This document shows positions 22,905 to 35,881 of a stretch of 64,000 nt of DNA, in pieces. The stretch spans positions 1,364,001 through 1,428,000 of the forward strand of contig JAYKKI010000091.1 in assembly GCA_039881145.1 (NCBI GenBank), given 5' to 3'. The notes below the pieces were generated by a model. The model made no database searches, was not told the DNA's origin, and saw only the letters and a program-made list of their open reading frames with translations. Position 1 is the stretch's first letter. Every line of letters starts with the position of its first letter. The stretch is from Druceiella hillmani. Lineage: Eukaryota > Arthropoda > Insecta > Lepidoptera > Hepialidae. A program made the position numbers and the translations under genes.

Positions 22905-23075
22905 AGGCCACAGAGCTATGGTGAAAGGTGTCCTCGACCACGAAGCGTTAAGTAAGAGGGCGCGACGACGGCAGCGACACTGGGGAGACATTGTGTCAGG
23001 GAGGTGCTCAGATTCAATCGTCACTCGCCAAGCATTGCAGCTTCAACGCGAGCAGAGCCGCGAGAAATCTAATAT
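22905..23075. promoter_or_regulatory. GC-rich island with an open plus-strand frame
   Basis: An island with CTCGACCACGAAGCG, GGCGCGACGACGGCAGCG and AGCAGAGCCGCGAG. One plus-strand frame is open from an ATG at 22918 and gives an arginine-rich peptide (KRARRRQRHWGD) with no recognisable domain. It could be a fragment of a decayed gene or transposon, or a regulatory block. Confidence 0.25.
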
Positions 23076-24616
23076 ATCTTATTTATTAAGAATAAAAAAG
23101 ATATCTAGGGTTATAATACGGTACATGAACATGGTAAAGGTAGAGTGAGAAATCCATTCATAATTTGAGTGAATGAAAGTTTAACGTTTAAAATAGGCTC
23201 TCAACATGTTTATATTAATTTGTGAGTTATTTACTAAATGGCTAGATGATAATACAAAACAACCAGCTACGTTGAAAAGAACATATACAAAAATATGGGA
23301 GGACGAGCACATTATTTCTGCGATGTCCTCGTGAAGTGCCACTCGTGCATTGAAAATTGTACGTAAAGTTATAATTTTTACCCGACAATACAACAACCAT
23401 TGCAATACAATCGTAGCACAACCACAACATTCAGATCACGCTATAGGTCTAATTTTTAGTGAATATAAAATATCAATTTACCAAGATAATGAATTGAAAT
23501 GACCGTAGATTCGAAGCTTACTTACTTTTAATTTAAATATTGATTCGACTAATATCCTCATAATTATTAATTTAATTGTAATTAATTTAAAAAAAAATCA
23601 ATAATATCAGCGATGAAACTACCTCCATAAGTCGATTTATAAGAATCCTTTATCATTGCGAATCAGTTTCTTTTATAAAAGAATGCGTTATGTTTCGATC
23701 ATTTAGATACAATTTTTGCCCAGATCTCCATAAGATATACGAAATTGGTAATTATAAGGAATCTGTTTTAATTATAATAAATCCTTTAATGCAACACATA
23801 ATGAAATAATTTATCAGTGGAAGAAAGAATCACATCGGAATATAAAAGCTTGATACAGGACAATAGACCGTCTATCATTCTTATTCATAATCACGCCACT
23901 GTCATACTCGGATACTACATTTGCATTGAATATATTTACGTTGGTTACATAAATATATTCAAAATTAACGGTACGTTTTTCCTTCAAGAAAATTCATTAT
24001 TTAAATAACTTTATTACTTGCTACTCTACAGGAAAAGATTCATCTCCTTTTTGCGTATAATTAAACAGACGATGGACAGTTTTAAAATTATTATTTTTGC
24101 TTTTTCCACTTGAAACATTTATTTTTACACGTCTCATAATTCCGTTAAGCACGGAAATTCCGTGCATATCCAGTAACTTTAACGCAATAACGCAAATAAT
24201 TACCAAAAGGATATAGGGTTAATTTAATGTATTATTGATATATAGCTCGGATTATCGAAAGTAGTAAGCTGTTGGGAAGATATTGAAGAATAACGGTCGG
24301 AAAGCTGTTACATTCGTGGCGTCTCCTTATCTTAATCCTCATCAGTTTTGTGTGATGCCTAAGTATATTAGGTTTTCTTTAAGATAGTTCTAGCATGTAG
24401 TTTTATAGGACAAATCTGGTTAAAAAGTTAACTGCAACAGAAAAGTTTAGCTGATTAGAGAGGAGGCTATTATAGACGGCTGGACAGAGAGAAAAGCAGA
24501 GTGAAGAAAATTAGAAATACCCCATAGGAATTATTATATCTTCAAAATCATTTAAAGAATCCTCTCGTTCATGAACTGATATGTCATACTGGGACAAGAA
24601 ACTTGCAAAGCTGGCA

Positions 24617-25141
24617 TTAAATACAAATAAGTTGTGAAAATATTTTACTTGTGAAAATTATTTTTAGAGTTACTGGCAGTATCAACATATTTAGAGTCCA
24701 CAATAAGACCACATTTTCCTCTAAACACTTTTTGTATTCGCGCTTTATTCTCAGATACATTTTATTGTATTTTCTATTTCTTCGTTTGCCATTTTTAATG
24801 GGTAATTTAGAGGATAAATGCAAAAGTATTTGAAGACACGAATCCAACCATGGATCATCGATAATTAAACGCATTGCGTTTTTTGTTTTTATTTCGTTCT
24901 CTATTTTGTTTTTTTCTACAATATAAATATGAGTAGACTTTCTTTTTAAATTAATAGGCCGGCAATATTTGGTGAACAATATTTGATGGTTTAGTAGAAC
25001 CGCGTTTTGCCATATAGCCACTTTTTCAAACATGAAACGAAGTGGAACTATGCACATGATGAAAACGCTTGAATTATCGTTATCGAGGTCATAAAATGCT
25101 TGTTTTATGGGCTGTGTTCTGAAGATCCGTCCATATGCCAT
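24617..25141 (-). CDS. Longest ORF of the window (174 codons), unrecognised
   Basis: It begins at an ATG at 25141 (MAYGRIFRTQPIKQAF) and is open for 174 codons in AT-rich DNA, which is unusual by chance. Content is mixed: a moderately balanced N-terminal half, a lysine/arginine-rich middle (KNGKRRNRKYNKMYLRIKRE) and a hydrophobic C-terminal stretch (LLWTLNMLILPVTLKIIF). I recognise no domain. No promoter, splice site or neighbour supports it. It may be a relic of a retro-copied or transposon gene, or a chance ORF. Confidence 0.25.
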   Translation of the reverse strand: MAYGRIFRTQPIKQAFYDLDNDNSSVFIMCIVPLRFMFEKVAIWQNAVLLNHQILFTKYCRPINLKRKSTHIYIVEKNKIENEIKTKNAMRLIIDDPWLDSCLQILLHLSSKLPIKNGKRRNRKYNKMYLRIKREYKKCLEENVVLLWTLNMLILPVTLKIIFTSKIFSQLICI

Positions 25142-26385
25142 TTAGAAATCAGACAAAACTTGTTAATTTTGTCATCTTGAAGAGATTTTATCACGTGCAT
25201 CAATGTTTGACATATTCGCTCTATGGTATTTCCTAAAAGAGCTTGTAATTTAATACTAAACTGGTACCACAGTTTTAGTTACTATGATATTTGTAGGATA
25301 GAATATTTTTTTGCTGCTTGTACAGTTTTGTAGAAAGGAATTTTTGGAACATGTCGTTATCGCATCTATTGCTCACGAGACAGTTTTGCTTCTGTTAAAA
25401 GAGCCAGAGTGTCTGCATCTGACAAAAGTGCCTGTAGTGATTTAAAAGATTTTTTTAAAGATTTAATATTATTGAGGCCCGACTACTACTAAATTATACG
25501 TTTATATAAATTATCTTATCCAGAACATTTTATAACATCGACAAGTTCTTTTCTCGTAATGAATAATATATTTGAACATGTATTTGAAACAAATCAACGC
25601 ATATAACCTATTTGTTATGCGTTGTTTTGTATATTGAAAAACTAAGAAAAAAAAAACGTTTTTATGAACTAAAGGAAAAAACAATTTCCATATATTTAAA
25701 AAAGTAGCAAAAAGTTATCCTTTTTATTTTAATGGTACAGAAATAATTTAAAAAAGAAAATGAACGCTCGATCTACTTAGGAACCTAACTGAAATATTAT
25801 TTGTTTATAGATTTCATTATAATTATGTTACAATAAACCCTAACATTTATTTAGCATGTTGTATTTAAATTAAAATAAATTAATAATTGTTAAAATATCG
25901 TTACATGCCTGAAGTAGAAGATTCCATAGTTAAATGATATTAATGTTAATTATTTTTAGTTAGAAAAAACTTATAACACAAATTGATAATAGATCGCCCG
26001 CGACACGCACTCTTGCGGCAATCACGGGAATATTTAAAGCATTTAATACAATGAAATCGTTTGTTGGTAAGTAGTCTACTGAACTGCTATAACTGGGTAT
26101 TGTAAATGACATTTCATTTTTCTATTTTCTTCCAGTTTTTCAGGGTTCCAGTGTGTATCGGTTCATGCACTATCACAATAAAAGTGCCTTTTTTATTGGT
26201 AGATTGTACGCTCTGTTTGATTTTTTGTTATGTTTATGTTTATTCACGCAACACTGTACCAATTTTGTAACCTTAAAATTGCTTACTCATAGACTTACGT
26301 CAACTACACATCTATCCAACGCTCAGTTCAAAATATCCGTCCGCAGTAAGCGCTTAAACCTTAATAAATATACGTAAAATATGTA
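25142..26385. other. AT-rich non-coding, nothing recognised
   Basis: No supported gene, repeat or motif. Confidence 0.45.
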
Positions 26386-26830
26386 CAAGTTTATTAGCGA
26401 GTGGCGAGGCGCGGCACCCCGGCGCGCTGTTCGCTTCCTATTTGAATATTTAACAGCACCTTATCACTTCTGACCATGTTACAGTGGCAGTTATGGCGAT
26501 ATCTGTAATTTGTTTTATTAAGCCTAAATCACCAAAGAAATGTACGCGGACGCGCCCACGGAATTACGTCGTCGCTGTTGTGCTTTGTCGGAGTTTAATT
26601 TTGAATAATGAACGCGAGCCGCCTAGATTGCATTTCGGAAATGCGCCGTGGCACTGTTGGGCTCTATGTCTCTTGTTATAATCGCTGTAGACGAGAGGTG
26701 CCTTGGAATTTTTATTCGATTGAGGAAGACACTGTGCATCGACGTGTGGACCTTGTGTACTTACTTACGACGGGAAATCGATGGCCCCTAGTGGTGTGAT
26801 AGTAGTCGAACCGCGTGTGGAACCCAGTGC
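26386..26830. promoter_or_regulatory. GC-rich region 3 kb upstream of the seven-up exon
   Basis: Two GC-rich blocks, one around GAGGCGCGGCACCCCGGCGC (about 26396) and one from about 26530 to 26800, are separated by an AT-rich spacer. Short overlapping frames at 26484-26681 and 26608-26799 show no domain. Its position in the intron just before the zinc-finger exon makes an enhancer or alternative promoter plausible; this is inference. Confidence 0.3.
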
Positions 26831-26975
26831 ATACGTTTCATTAAATTAAAAAATCGGTGTGCGGTCACCACGCGCATTTTAGGTGATTACTTGTTATTAT
26901 AAGAAAATTTGATGGAAAAAAATTTATATTATTAGTACAAGTTTAAGCGTACGTGGCGGACATTAACTAACAAAA

Positions 26976-27035
26976 TCAATATTATTAATATGTCAATATT
27001 ATTAATATACATACATATCTCAATATTATTAATAT
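26976..27035. repeat. Three copies of CAATATTATTAATAT
   Basis: The 15-bp word occurs at about 26977, 26994 and 27021. It is a small, nearly tandem array. Confidence 0.85.
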
Positions 27036-27619
27036 GTAAAGATGACTCTATACTACGGCTGATAGCGTAACAAAAATTGAAACAACTTGCTTTACTGGCG
27101 AATAGCTACTATAAACTAACACTGTGAGTGATTGGCAGTGGAGGTGGAAACTATCCATAGCCCCCTCATTACGCTTTTACTGAGTTTCACATATCGTTAT
27201 TATCTCATTTCTGAACAAACAAACTTCTGAACATTCTACCGTATCAAGGTTTCTTCACTTTAATTATATATATAAGAAAAAGAAGCCCGGACAAGTGCAT
27301 GTCTGAATACTAACAAAGAAAGATTCCGTTGATGTATATATCTTATATTGAGTTACTGATGCATTTTAAATGAAATAATTTTATTTGACGATTATCATCA
27401 AATACTAGTAGCATCTATCTAAAATTTCTTCCCTTCTGTCAAGAATTTCTTCAGATGTTTCAATTCATTGTTTTAAAAAAATGTTAGATTATGGGGGCAA
27501 GTCATTTAATAGCCTAATATTTTGCAAACTGAGCTTCAAAATAAAAAATAATGGTAAATGGAACTTTCATTTCATATTAAAAGCTGTTCTCGATGGTACG
27601 CACGAAAAAAACAATTCAA

Positions 27620-28262
27620 CCCGCTGAAGACTCAGGAAATGAAACGTGATGTGTAAAATATAATTCCATTGCTTCTAGGCATATAGCAAGTAAAACGTGT
27701 CCATCACTTCACATATCTTGAAATTATCGTGCCAGACATGGTAGGAACTGATGAGGATGTCACTTTGCGAATCAATACAGCTATGACAACCTTTGCGCAA
27801 GTCCGTTTTGTGTGCTGGTCGTGGAAACTAACACAAAGGGTTAAACTCAAAACATTCCAGTCCAACGTCAAAATCGTTTTACTATATGGTTGCAAGACAT
27901 AGAAGAAAACAAAAGAACTCACAAGGCAACTCCGAGTCTTCGCTAACGACTGCCTTAGATATAGTCTACGAATACCTTGACCTAAGAAAATGGGTAATGA
28001 AGACTTGCCAGAATAATGCAAAGAATTTCTCATTGATCTCCAAATAAAGTGGCCAGAAAGGAAATGGATTGGTCACGCGCTCAGAAGGGAACAAGTTCAT
28101 ATCCCTGAACCGGTATTAGGTTGAAACCTTCAAGGGAAGAGGAAACGTGGCCGTCTGAAGTAGACCTGGCGGCGAACTGTGCCGGCGGAACTGAAGAGCA
28201 TTGGCAAGACTTTAGATGTTGAAGCGCTTGGGATGCCCTTTGCCCTTATGAAGAAGAAGAGA
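27620..28262 (+). pseudogene. RTE-type LINE (reverse transcriptase C-terminal end), 5'-truncated and mutated
   Basis: On the plus strand, broken frames follow the C-terminal order of RTE-like non-LTR retrotransposon proteins: HHFTYLEIIVP, then GTDEDVTLRI, then KLKTFQSNVKIVLLYGCKT, then LRVFANDCLRYSLRI. After these come IKWPERKWIGHALRRE, GKRKRGRLK and TWRRTVPAELKSIGKT. These blocks lie after the polymerase core; the catalytic YADD region is absent, so the copy is 5'-truncated, as usual for LINEs. In-frame stops (after GCKT and after LRIP, among others) show it is dead. The 3' end runs into a GAAGAAGAAGAG repeat, consistent with the short tandem tails of RTE elements. The clade label is by recall. 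Confidence 0.82.
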
Positions 28263-29646
28263 ATATTTTTATTGGGAGGTACATTCCAAAAAAGAAATAT
28301 TTTGATGCGCATTAATTGAGATATTCATAGGAGCGTCTCTTTGAAGATGAATTTAAGATTATAGCAGACGGTAGAACATACCAAAGTTATAATAGATTCT
28401 TCATTCAGTGTGCCCTGAAATACCAAAAATATTCAATAAATATTAAGAACGCTATAATGATTATAAAAATAGAAGGTTAATAATATTATTTAGAGATTTG
28501 CCATAGGACATAGCATTCTTCATATTACTGTTTACTTCCCTCTCTGCACAATCAACAGTTCGTTTAACAATAAATACGTATACGTCCGAGCACTCACTCA
28601 ATGATGTAACAACCAATTAAAAATGTGTAACTGCAAAAATATATTTTGCAATAAAGACTTCAATCTAAAAATATAAAGTCACAGGTCGCTAAACTTTGAC
28701 ACCTATAAGAAACTGAAAAAGATATTTTTTTCAATATCCATATTAGAAATATTTTATACACTGCAATTGGTGAAGTTTACGAGTTTCGTTTAGTTTTAAG
28801 AAATAAGTAGAAAAAACATTATATATTGGACGTGTGTTTATCTTAATTAATTGATATAGCGCAGTAAAATTTTAAATGAAATGAGACGAAATACGATTCA
28901 ACTTGTCTACGTTGACCGATAACTAAAATAAAAGATTGATGAAGTGAAGATTGAAGAACCCTCGTATATGCTAAGTATCGAAATAAATTGAATTAGGAAT
29001 TATATAGGAAAATAATTTGTATTCGTTTCGAAAAATTGATTAGTTAGTTATATGTACATAAGAGTCTACTTTATTGCATCAATAAAATCGTTTTGAAAAA
29101 GGAAATTTGTAATTCATTAAATCAACTAATGTCTGAATTTTGAATTGATATAATTTTGTGGTTTATTGATATAAAAACTCATATAATGAATATATTTTTA
29201 TCATGGGAGGAAATAATGTTTGTGTTTTGGTGAGTGATAATTAAAATTTAAACAATTTAAAAAGACACTTGTAATAGACGTAAAGCGCAATGGTCCTGAA
29301 ATTCATCTTTAGCTTTGCTTGAAGGAATCTTTAAGAATATTATAGCTATGAAAGCCTCTAGTCGGCTGCACCGTTTGACAGAGCAAATATTAAGCACGCT
29401 CTTGCTTAACTCTTTATAACAATTGAAGTTTGTAGTGTCAGTCTTTTGATCTAACGACTTTTTTGCTGTTAGATACAGTCAGCGATGCTTGAATAACGAA
29501 TGCGAATAAGAAAGGGCCAATATATTGTTATTCAAAACGTATAATACTCGTGTAAAGTAAAGTAGGTTTTGAACAAAATTGAAAACGGATCTTACGGAAT
29601 GAAAAATGCAGTTAAATAAATATATTTCGTTTTTAATTTGTTTCAG
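28263..29646. other. AT-rich intron sequence leading to the seven-up exon
   Basis: No repeat or gene seen. It ends with a pyrimidine-rich stretch and TTTGTTTCAG, the acceptor of the exon. Confidence 0.5.
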
Positions 29647-29796
29647 GCTGTAAATCGTTTTTCAAGAGATCAGTGAGAAGAAACCTTACTTATTCGTGTA
29701 GGGGGAATCGAAATTGCCCTATAGACCAGCACCATAGAAATCAGTGTCAGTACTGCAGATTGAAGAAATGCCTCAAGATGGGCATGCGGCGAGAAG
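29647..29796 (+). CDS. svp: Seven-up / COUP-TF nuclear receptor, internal exon encoding zinc finger 2 of the DNA-binding domain
   Basis: A 150-bp exon bounded by TTTGTTTCAG| and GAAG|GTAAGT. It encodes 49 complete codons plus split codons at both ends (both introns phase 1). It begins with [17 protein letters not shown], giving the last cysteine of zinc finger 1 and the recognition helix. All four cysteines of finger 2 follow at residues 17, 23, 33 and 36 of the exon (CRGNRNC and QCQYC). The D-box is RGNRN, and the exon closes with [31 protein letters not shown] is diagnostic of COUP-TF/Seven-up and differs from RXR, HNF4 and other receptors. The protein is a nuclear transcription factor that binds AGGTCA-type direct repeats, alone or with RXR/Ultraspiracle, and controls neuronal and photoreceptor fate in insects. 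The rest of the DNA-binding domain extension and the ligand-binding domain must lie on exons outside the window. No disabling change is seen. Confidence 0.96.
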
Positions 29797-31630
29797 GTAA
29801 GTCGAGAACTTTCATTCATTATTTAGCTCGTTCCGTGCTCATATCATTATTGTGGTTCACTCTAATCATTGAATAATTGAATCACTATAATAATCTTGAT
29901 AAACCCAAAGATAATAATTTTTTTTAATTGAGATTACCAGCGAATAGCCAAGTATTCTATGGACTCAGTAAAGCACGGAATGTGTCAATACAAGTCTCGC
30001 GTCGGCTCGGATGTAATGCAGATGAGGCTTACTTTCCGAATAGCTTTATTAATTTATTCAGCCCATGTTAACATATGTCGCCTAAGTCCAGTTAATGAAT
30101 GAGTTTCGTTAATATTCATTTGTAGTTTAGTAAAATTTTAGGTATTTTATTTTTTAATTTATAAATCTCCTAAAAAAAGGTTTAAATAGTTAATTTTTGA
30201 TGATATTCTAATGCACTGATACAGTACGTGTTGGTTTTAAAACAATAATAACGTATGTAATTGAAGGCAAGTTATAATAGTTAGCGAAAGGAAACTTGAT
30301 TGGGGTAACAGTGAATAGAAACGTTCGAAAATAAAGAAAAATAGTCTCGCGTCTAACTCAAAACTATTTTAGTTATTATTTTCGCGTTGCGCTATTTTTT
30401 TATTGATACTTTTTCCTTGTACTTCTTATATGTTTATTCTTTATCAAACATTTAAATATTCACATTATTCCCTTAATTTGCTCTGCGTTCCATATGTTAC
30501 AATGTTTTATATTAGGGCCGAGTTTTTGGTGTTGCAGATTTTTTTTATGTCCAGTGAAACACGTATATACTTGGGTGCGCAAGCATCGACTGCAAAACGT
30601 AATTCTTGATATTCTGCAATGAGGAAGAAGAATAAAAATTTTGATGAAAGAATTTAACTTACATAAAATAAAATATTAAATACCCGATAAGCAAGTTATA
30701 GTCCTTCAAAAACGGAAAGTAGACTATACAATTTTCAAATTTGCGCCGTTTGTCTTACATTAAACTAGTAACCTAAGTTACTTTGTTCTTACAAATTGAC
30801 TTTATAAATAGACTATGATCATGGACTGCAATTCATTGTCAAATAACACCCTTATATTAAAAATAATTTCATTACAATTGTCCGTATGTTGAAATAACTT
30901 TCAACGATGAAAAAATTCCTTACGAATATTTTCTCCAATATTCATTTAATTTAATAACAAAGTTTCTAAAGTGCACACATTATTTTAATTTAAATTAATA
31001 CCTGGTAATAAGTAAAATATTTTTAAACGATTTTGTAAAATAAAATCATCTTGAAATTATATCGAAAATATAATTAAAATATTTTGAAGTGGTAAGGTGG
31101 AAACATTAGAATGAGAAGAACATTTTCTAAATTTTTTATTAACGTTGCTATCATCTTTTTAAAAACAACGAAAAACGCCTTCTACAAAACTATTAGTTAC
31201 ACCGCATATTGTCGTTCAAAGTATTGCACTTGCTTCCCGTAAAAAATAAAATAATGAATTCTTATTTACGAAAACGTGTTGCACGTAGTACGTGTCGTGA
31301 AAAATAATCGAACGAATAATAGCTGCAGAAATGAGTGAGCATACCGCAAGGTCTTTCTTCACATCGTGTAAACATGCCAAGTAATAATTTTCTACGGGCA
31401 TATTTAATAAAATATTGAAAGCCGCAGTTTGAAACAGTCGCTACAGGTGTATAGAATATTTTTATTAATCTTTAAGTACACTTTGCTTCTTATTACATTC
31501 ATTACCTGACGAACTTTGGTTCACAAAGGTCTGCCAGCATGATACCTCGTTACAGTACAGCTTCACCTTCCGTATCGCGCTCCCCGTAACACATTTGTCT
31601 GTTACATTTCTTTAATACGCACAATGATGA
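29797..31630. other. AT-rich intron sequence, nothing recognised
   Basis: An open frame continues through the exon and the splice donor to 29876, but this is read-through into intron. A weak frame at 30403-30609 has no domain. Confidence 0.5.
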
Positions 31631-31639
31631 GGGTCAATC

Positions 31640-31745
31640 TTCTTCTATTATAAAGCGCACCGGCTACACGCTGATCTTACGCGCGTAATGTCGGAGGCCG
31701 TACACGACGGGTCGCGTAATGCTCGTCCAATGTGAAAAGTGGAAT
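31640..31745. promoter_or_regulatory. GC-rich island 1.9 kb downstream of the seven-up exon
   Basis: A CpG-rich block including GCACCGGCTACACGCTG and GGCCGTACACGACGGGTCGC. There is no coding signal. Candidate intronic enhancer by composition. Confidence 0.25.
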
Positions 31746-32099
31746 GGATATTGTGTAACGTAATGACGGAGATATTCGAGTCCCAGTTTTCAATTCGGAG
31801 GGTAACAGTGTTGTTATAAAGGATTTATTGTTTGTGAAAAGTTGCGACACGATCTGATTAACAACGCTTTATAAATTGTATTATGTTAGAGTTTGAAATA
31901 TATTGTTACAATTTTCCTAAAGTTATTCTTGGTAATTCTTATAATTACTTCTTTAATTATATTTATATATATATTAAAGAAGTATATTTATATATATAAT
32001 AACTTTTTTAATTATAATTATATTTAGTCAGACAATAAAACTGAAATTGCACTTCCACTCGGATTAAACGCATATTTTGTTATTGTACATGTATTTGAT

Positions 32100-33210
32100 A
32101 CGGAACCGACCGTCTCCGAAGATACAGTTTCCGCTATGAATTCTTATATTTTAAAAATGGTTTTAAGTCTCTATTTATAGAAGTAATGTATTTTGAGTTT
32201 ATATAACATAAAGCGATTCCTATCTTATTACCCACGAAATTGGTACATAAGTCTTTGGATGTTATCGCATGTTTAAAATATGTTTAATTCTTATAGTCTG
32301 TAACTGATTAAATCTTCTGGGAATAGGTATATTAAGATCAAAAAGTAAGATAATATATATTAAACGCACGAGTTCAAATCGCACCTATATCAGAAAAAAA
32401 AATATTTCACTCAGATTTTATAAATATAAAAAGTAACATTAAAGTCCGAAGCTTGAATGTATTAAGTAACAGTCTACAATAACTATCTATAATCGTATGA
32501 AGTCCCCGTAGCCCGTTGTTTCTTGCAACCGGCCTTCAACCGGAAATGTTTAACATATATATATTTTATGTAATTTTCTGTTTAGCGCTTATAATCCTAC
32601 AAAAGATCAGTAATTGGGTAACACAGTACTTTCCGTTAAATTGTTTGCTTCACCACAATCTGTGTTACATGTGTGTATATATGGTATTTGATACACATTT
32701 ATAATGAATTGGCAGAAACGAATATCGAAAATGAACCGAGTTCATTTATCATTGCAACGGTTCCTTCTGTCGCTTATAATTAAAAGTTAAGAGCGCATTG
32801 ACCCATAATACGGTTAAATTACGTTCGTCTCAGACGTGCCGTGACAGAATATGTCTTACCGTTACGTACCCGCGGTTAATAAAGCACTGCACTGCATAAA
32901 CGCCTACCCGAAATACATTACCTCTCGACTTATCAAATCACGTGTTTATAATTTAATTGTTTTTAACAAGTCATAAAGTTGATTTAAAAGAGCAATACAA
33001 ATGGCCCCGTGCAGCCGTCCTATTGATCAAGGCGAGGTGTGGATGTAATTCCTTGTCGTAATCATAATTACTTACGAGCTATCAATCACCGAGCGCCGTC
33101 ATTAGACGGTCGAACGAGCGATCCGAGCCGAGCTCACCAGGTAGAGCGCGGAACCGTATCTCGTCGAGATGATTAGGGTGACCGGGCGGTGTGTGGAACT
33201 AAGATTTGGA
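32100..33210. promoter_or_regulatory. Intron segment with a GC-rich core at 33000-33210
   Basis: The first part is AT-rich. A tRNA B-box-like GAGTTCAAATCGCACC near 32371 may be a SINE scrap. From about 33000 the sequence becomes GC-rich, with GGCCCCGTGCAGCCGTCC and GAGCGATCCGAGCCGAGCTC. No ORF is recognised; the GC-rich part is a candidate regulatory element. Confidence 0.25.
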
Positions 33211-33415
33211 ATTTTGGCGAAAGTTACAAACTGCACAACTTTTTTCCAACTGTCTTCACATTAACTTTCCGTATTTCGGGCAGTTATAAGTCATTAAAAT
33301 TACATACATATTGAGCGTATTATAATTTCTCAACGACTTACATAATTTTTAAATTCTTTGGAAATATGAGATAACATTGCGTATCTTGAAAATAAAAATA
33401 CTGCATTCTATAATA

Positions 33416-33416
<1 letters not shown>

Positions 33417-33475
<59 letters not shown>

Positions 33476-33505
33476 ATATTTATATATATATATATATATA
33501 TATAT
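33417..33505. repeat. (TA)n microsatellite with central TGTGTG interruption
   Basis: Two TA tracts are separated by TATGTGTGTATATTTA. Confidence 0.96.
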
Positions 33506-35880
33506 TTTATTAAAATTTGTATTAAAGTAATTACTTATTAAGATAGAATAATATTCAAAAGTCTGTCACTTTCATTTATTCCAAATCTGAATGAATTTAT
33601 TGTACTTATCTATGTATTATATAGGCATATTACGCCAATCAGTCCACCAAAATTTGAAATATAAAACGCTAAATCGTAAGGTAATTTAAATCGTGGTTTA
33701 TAAAATGTACCAGTTAAAAAGTTTCTCGTCTTTTAATTGTCTTTTCATCTTAGGTAATATAAATACGTGTTCAAGTTGTCATTTCAAGACAACTCGCAAT
33801 GTGCACATTTAAAACTAGTACACTTAATTTTAGTTTTAAATGTTAACTTCCATAAGCGTTTCAAAATATTTAAATTACAAAATATCATTCTAAGCCGGTT
33901 AGTTCTGTGGTACAGTACTAAACAATACACCATATTACTCTGACTAGTTTCAAAATTTGTTGATTACATATATTTCGAAAAATTTTACAGAAAATACCCT
34001 CTCACTGGTAACTATTAAATTAAAAATATGATTTTTTTTACAAATAATAATTAAACTGTTACATAAATGTATTCCGCATAAGACAAATCAATCGAAATCT
34101 TTTAGTTCTTAGTGGAATTAATGAAGATAATACAGAAATTTAACAACTGTAACATTTTTATATCTGCAATTGTGTAAAATTGTGTCCTTAGATGAAACAT
34201 CCTCCTAATTTAAAAAAAAGGAAGTATGTCCTAGAGACAATTGTTTAAAAGCAGGAAAGAATTTTATTTAGTAACTTAACATTTTAAAGTAAAACTAAAC
34301 ATTTTTCGTGCAATAGATACCAGTTAAAAATTAAATTTATGATTAAAAACAATAATTAAGTTTGTGATATTTTTCAATGTTTATTAATTATATTGGAAAA
34401 TTTCATTATTATCGAATTTTTTTTAAAATTAATTAAGTAATTTAGTGGTCTATTGTAGCCATAGAGTGTATTACATTTATTTAATAAAGTATAATACTTA
34501 ATAAAGTTGCTTAATAAACGTTTCAATAATCATGGAAAAAATATGGGTGTTTATAAATAGTTTCAATCTTTATAATTTGGTTACCCTGATTTGGTTACCC
34601 ATTACCCGTTCGCGTGAAGCTATCGACGAGCCCGAGTCACAGAGAGATGAGCATCAAATATAAAGACGGATTAATTTATTGTATATATCTTCGGTATATA
34701 GCTTTTTTATTGTCAACTTTTAAGAAGGAGTATTGATTACATATTACCTTTTATATGCCATCTTTTGGTGGAGCATCTTTATAAGGGTTTGTTTTTAAAT
34801 TATTTTTATTTTGGAAAAGTTTATTATTTCACTGTTTAAAAGCAACCAGCGTAAATGGAAAAAATATATACACAAATTTATTTACCATGACAACTTGTTA
34901 ATTAAATTGTTTAACTAAAGTACAGTTTATGAAATTAAAGGATTTCTAAATTTATGTTTTTTATCACGTTTTTTATCACGTTGAACGGTCCGTTCAACAT
35001 TTATTAAAATCATACACACTATTTTACAATCATAATGAAAAAAAAACTCGGAAGGAACAGTAGTCGTAATTTTAACGTAACACTATTGCAATGTTAATAA
35101 TTTAAATTAACACGAGTGAATGAGATTTAATATTACCTTTCTAACATTTATTATCCACTAAAATAGCAATATTTATAGACAAGTCATAGAATGAATATTT
35201 AATGTCTAAGAAATATCAAAATAATAACATACATTGCATACTGGAAGTTTCATTTAAAATATTTGGTTACTGTAGACCGGCATGCCAAATGAAATTCTAT
35301 TAGAGTTACTCTTGAGTATTCTGTCACAAACTAAAAGCTAGGGCCAGAGCCCATCGTAACCCACGAAATACACTTCTTAAAGGATAATCACCTATCAAAA
35401 TATTTCGACTGTAATCAAAAATTGTAAAACACCAATCCCTCTCAATCCCACAAGTTTAAGGGCGAGTGAATGATAACGATTCGGTAATTGTTTTGCTTTT
35501 ATATTCTGCTCGCTACTTATATTTTCTTCTATTCATTAATCATGAAACCTATTGTATACATTACCTTAATCATATGACTACGATATCGTCCAGAGCACCA
35601 TTTTAAAATTAATTTTTGGTGGTTCGTTTGCGAACTTAATTATAGTGATGAACTAAAAATAAATTACTTTAAGACATCATTATGTGAGTGATATTTTGAT
35701 ACATACTAAAATGGAAATGTCGCTTTTAAATATAGTTTTGCAAAAGAACTTGTTAAATTTTAGAAAAACTCGTTCTATAACACTTAGGCAATTACGCGTA
35801 AATAAACATTTAAGCGTGCACATCGTACGTATATTGTAATTCTATAAAACTATTTACGAATATAATTATTATTTCTCACG
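33506..35880. other. AT-rich intron sequence
   Basis: Nothing supported except a tiny tandem pair, TTTTTTATCACG, near 34957-34981. Confidence 0.5.
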
Positions 35881-35881
35881 A

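Larger units (their letters stand above)
1..29646 (+). other. Upstream intron of seven-up (5' limit not in window or not recognised)
   Basis: The preceding exon must supply the first base of the glycine codon completed by GC at 29647, and it should encode the first zinc finger ending in ...TCEG. I saw no such exon on the plus strand. Most or all of this interval is therefore probably intron, phase 1 at its 3' end, filled with transposon relics and GC-rich islands. The alternative is that an unrecognised alternative 5' exon lies inside it. Confidence 0.55.

Noticed and set aside
27704..28312. Minus-strand frames over the LINE fragment
   Set aside because: Antisense shadows of the plus-strand RTE-type coding relic.
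29797..29876. Continuation of the svp reading frame past GAAG|GTAAGT
   Set aside because: A perfect donor lies at 29797 and the downstream residues do not match the conserved Seven-up sequence after MRREA; this is intron read-through.
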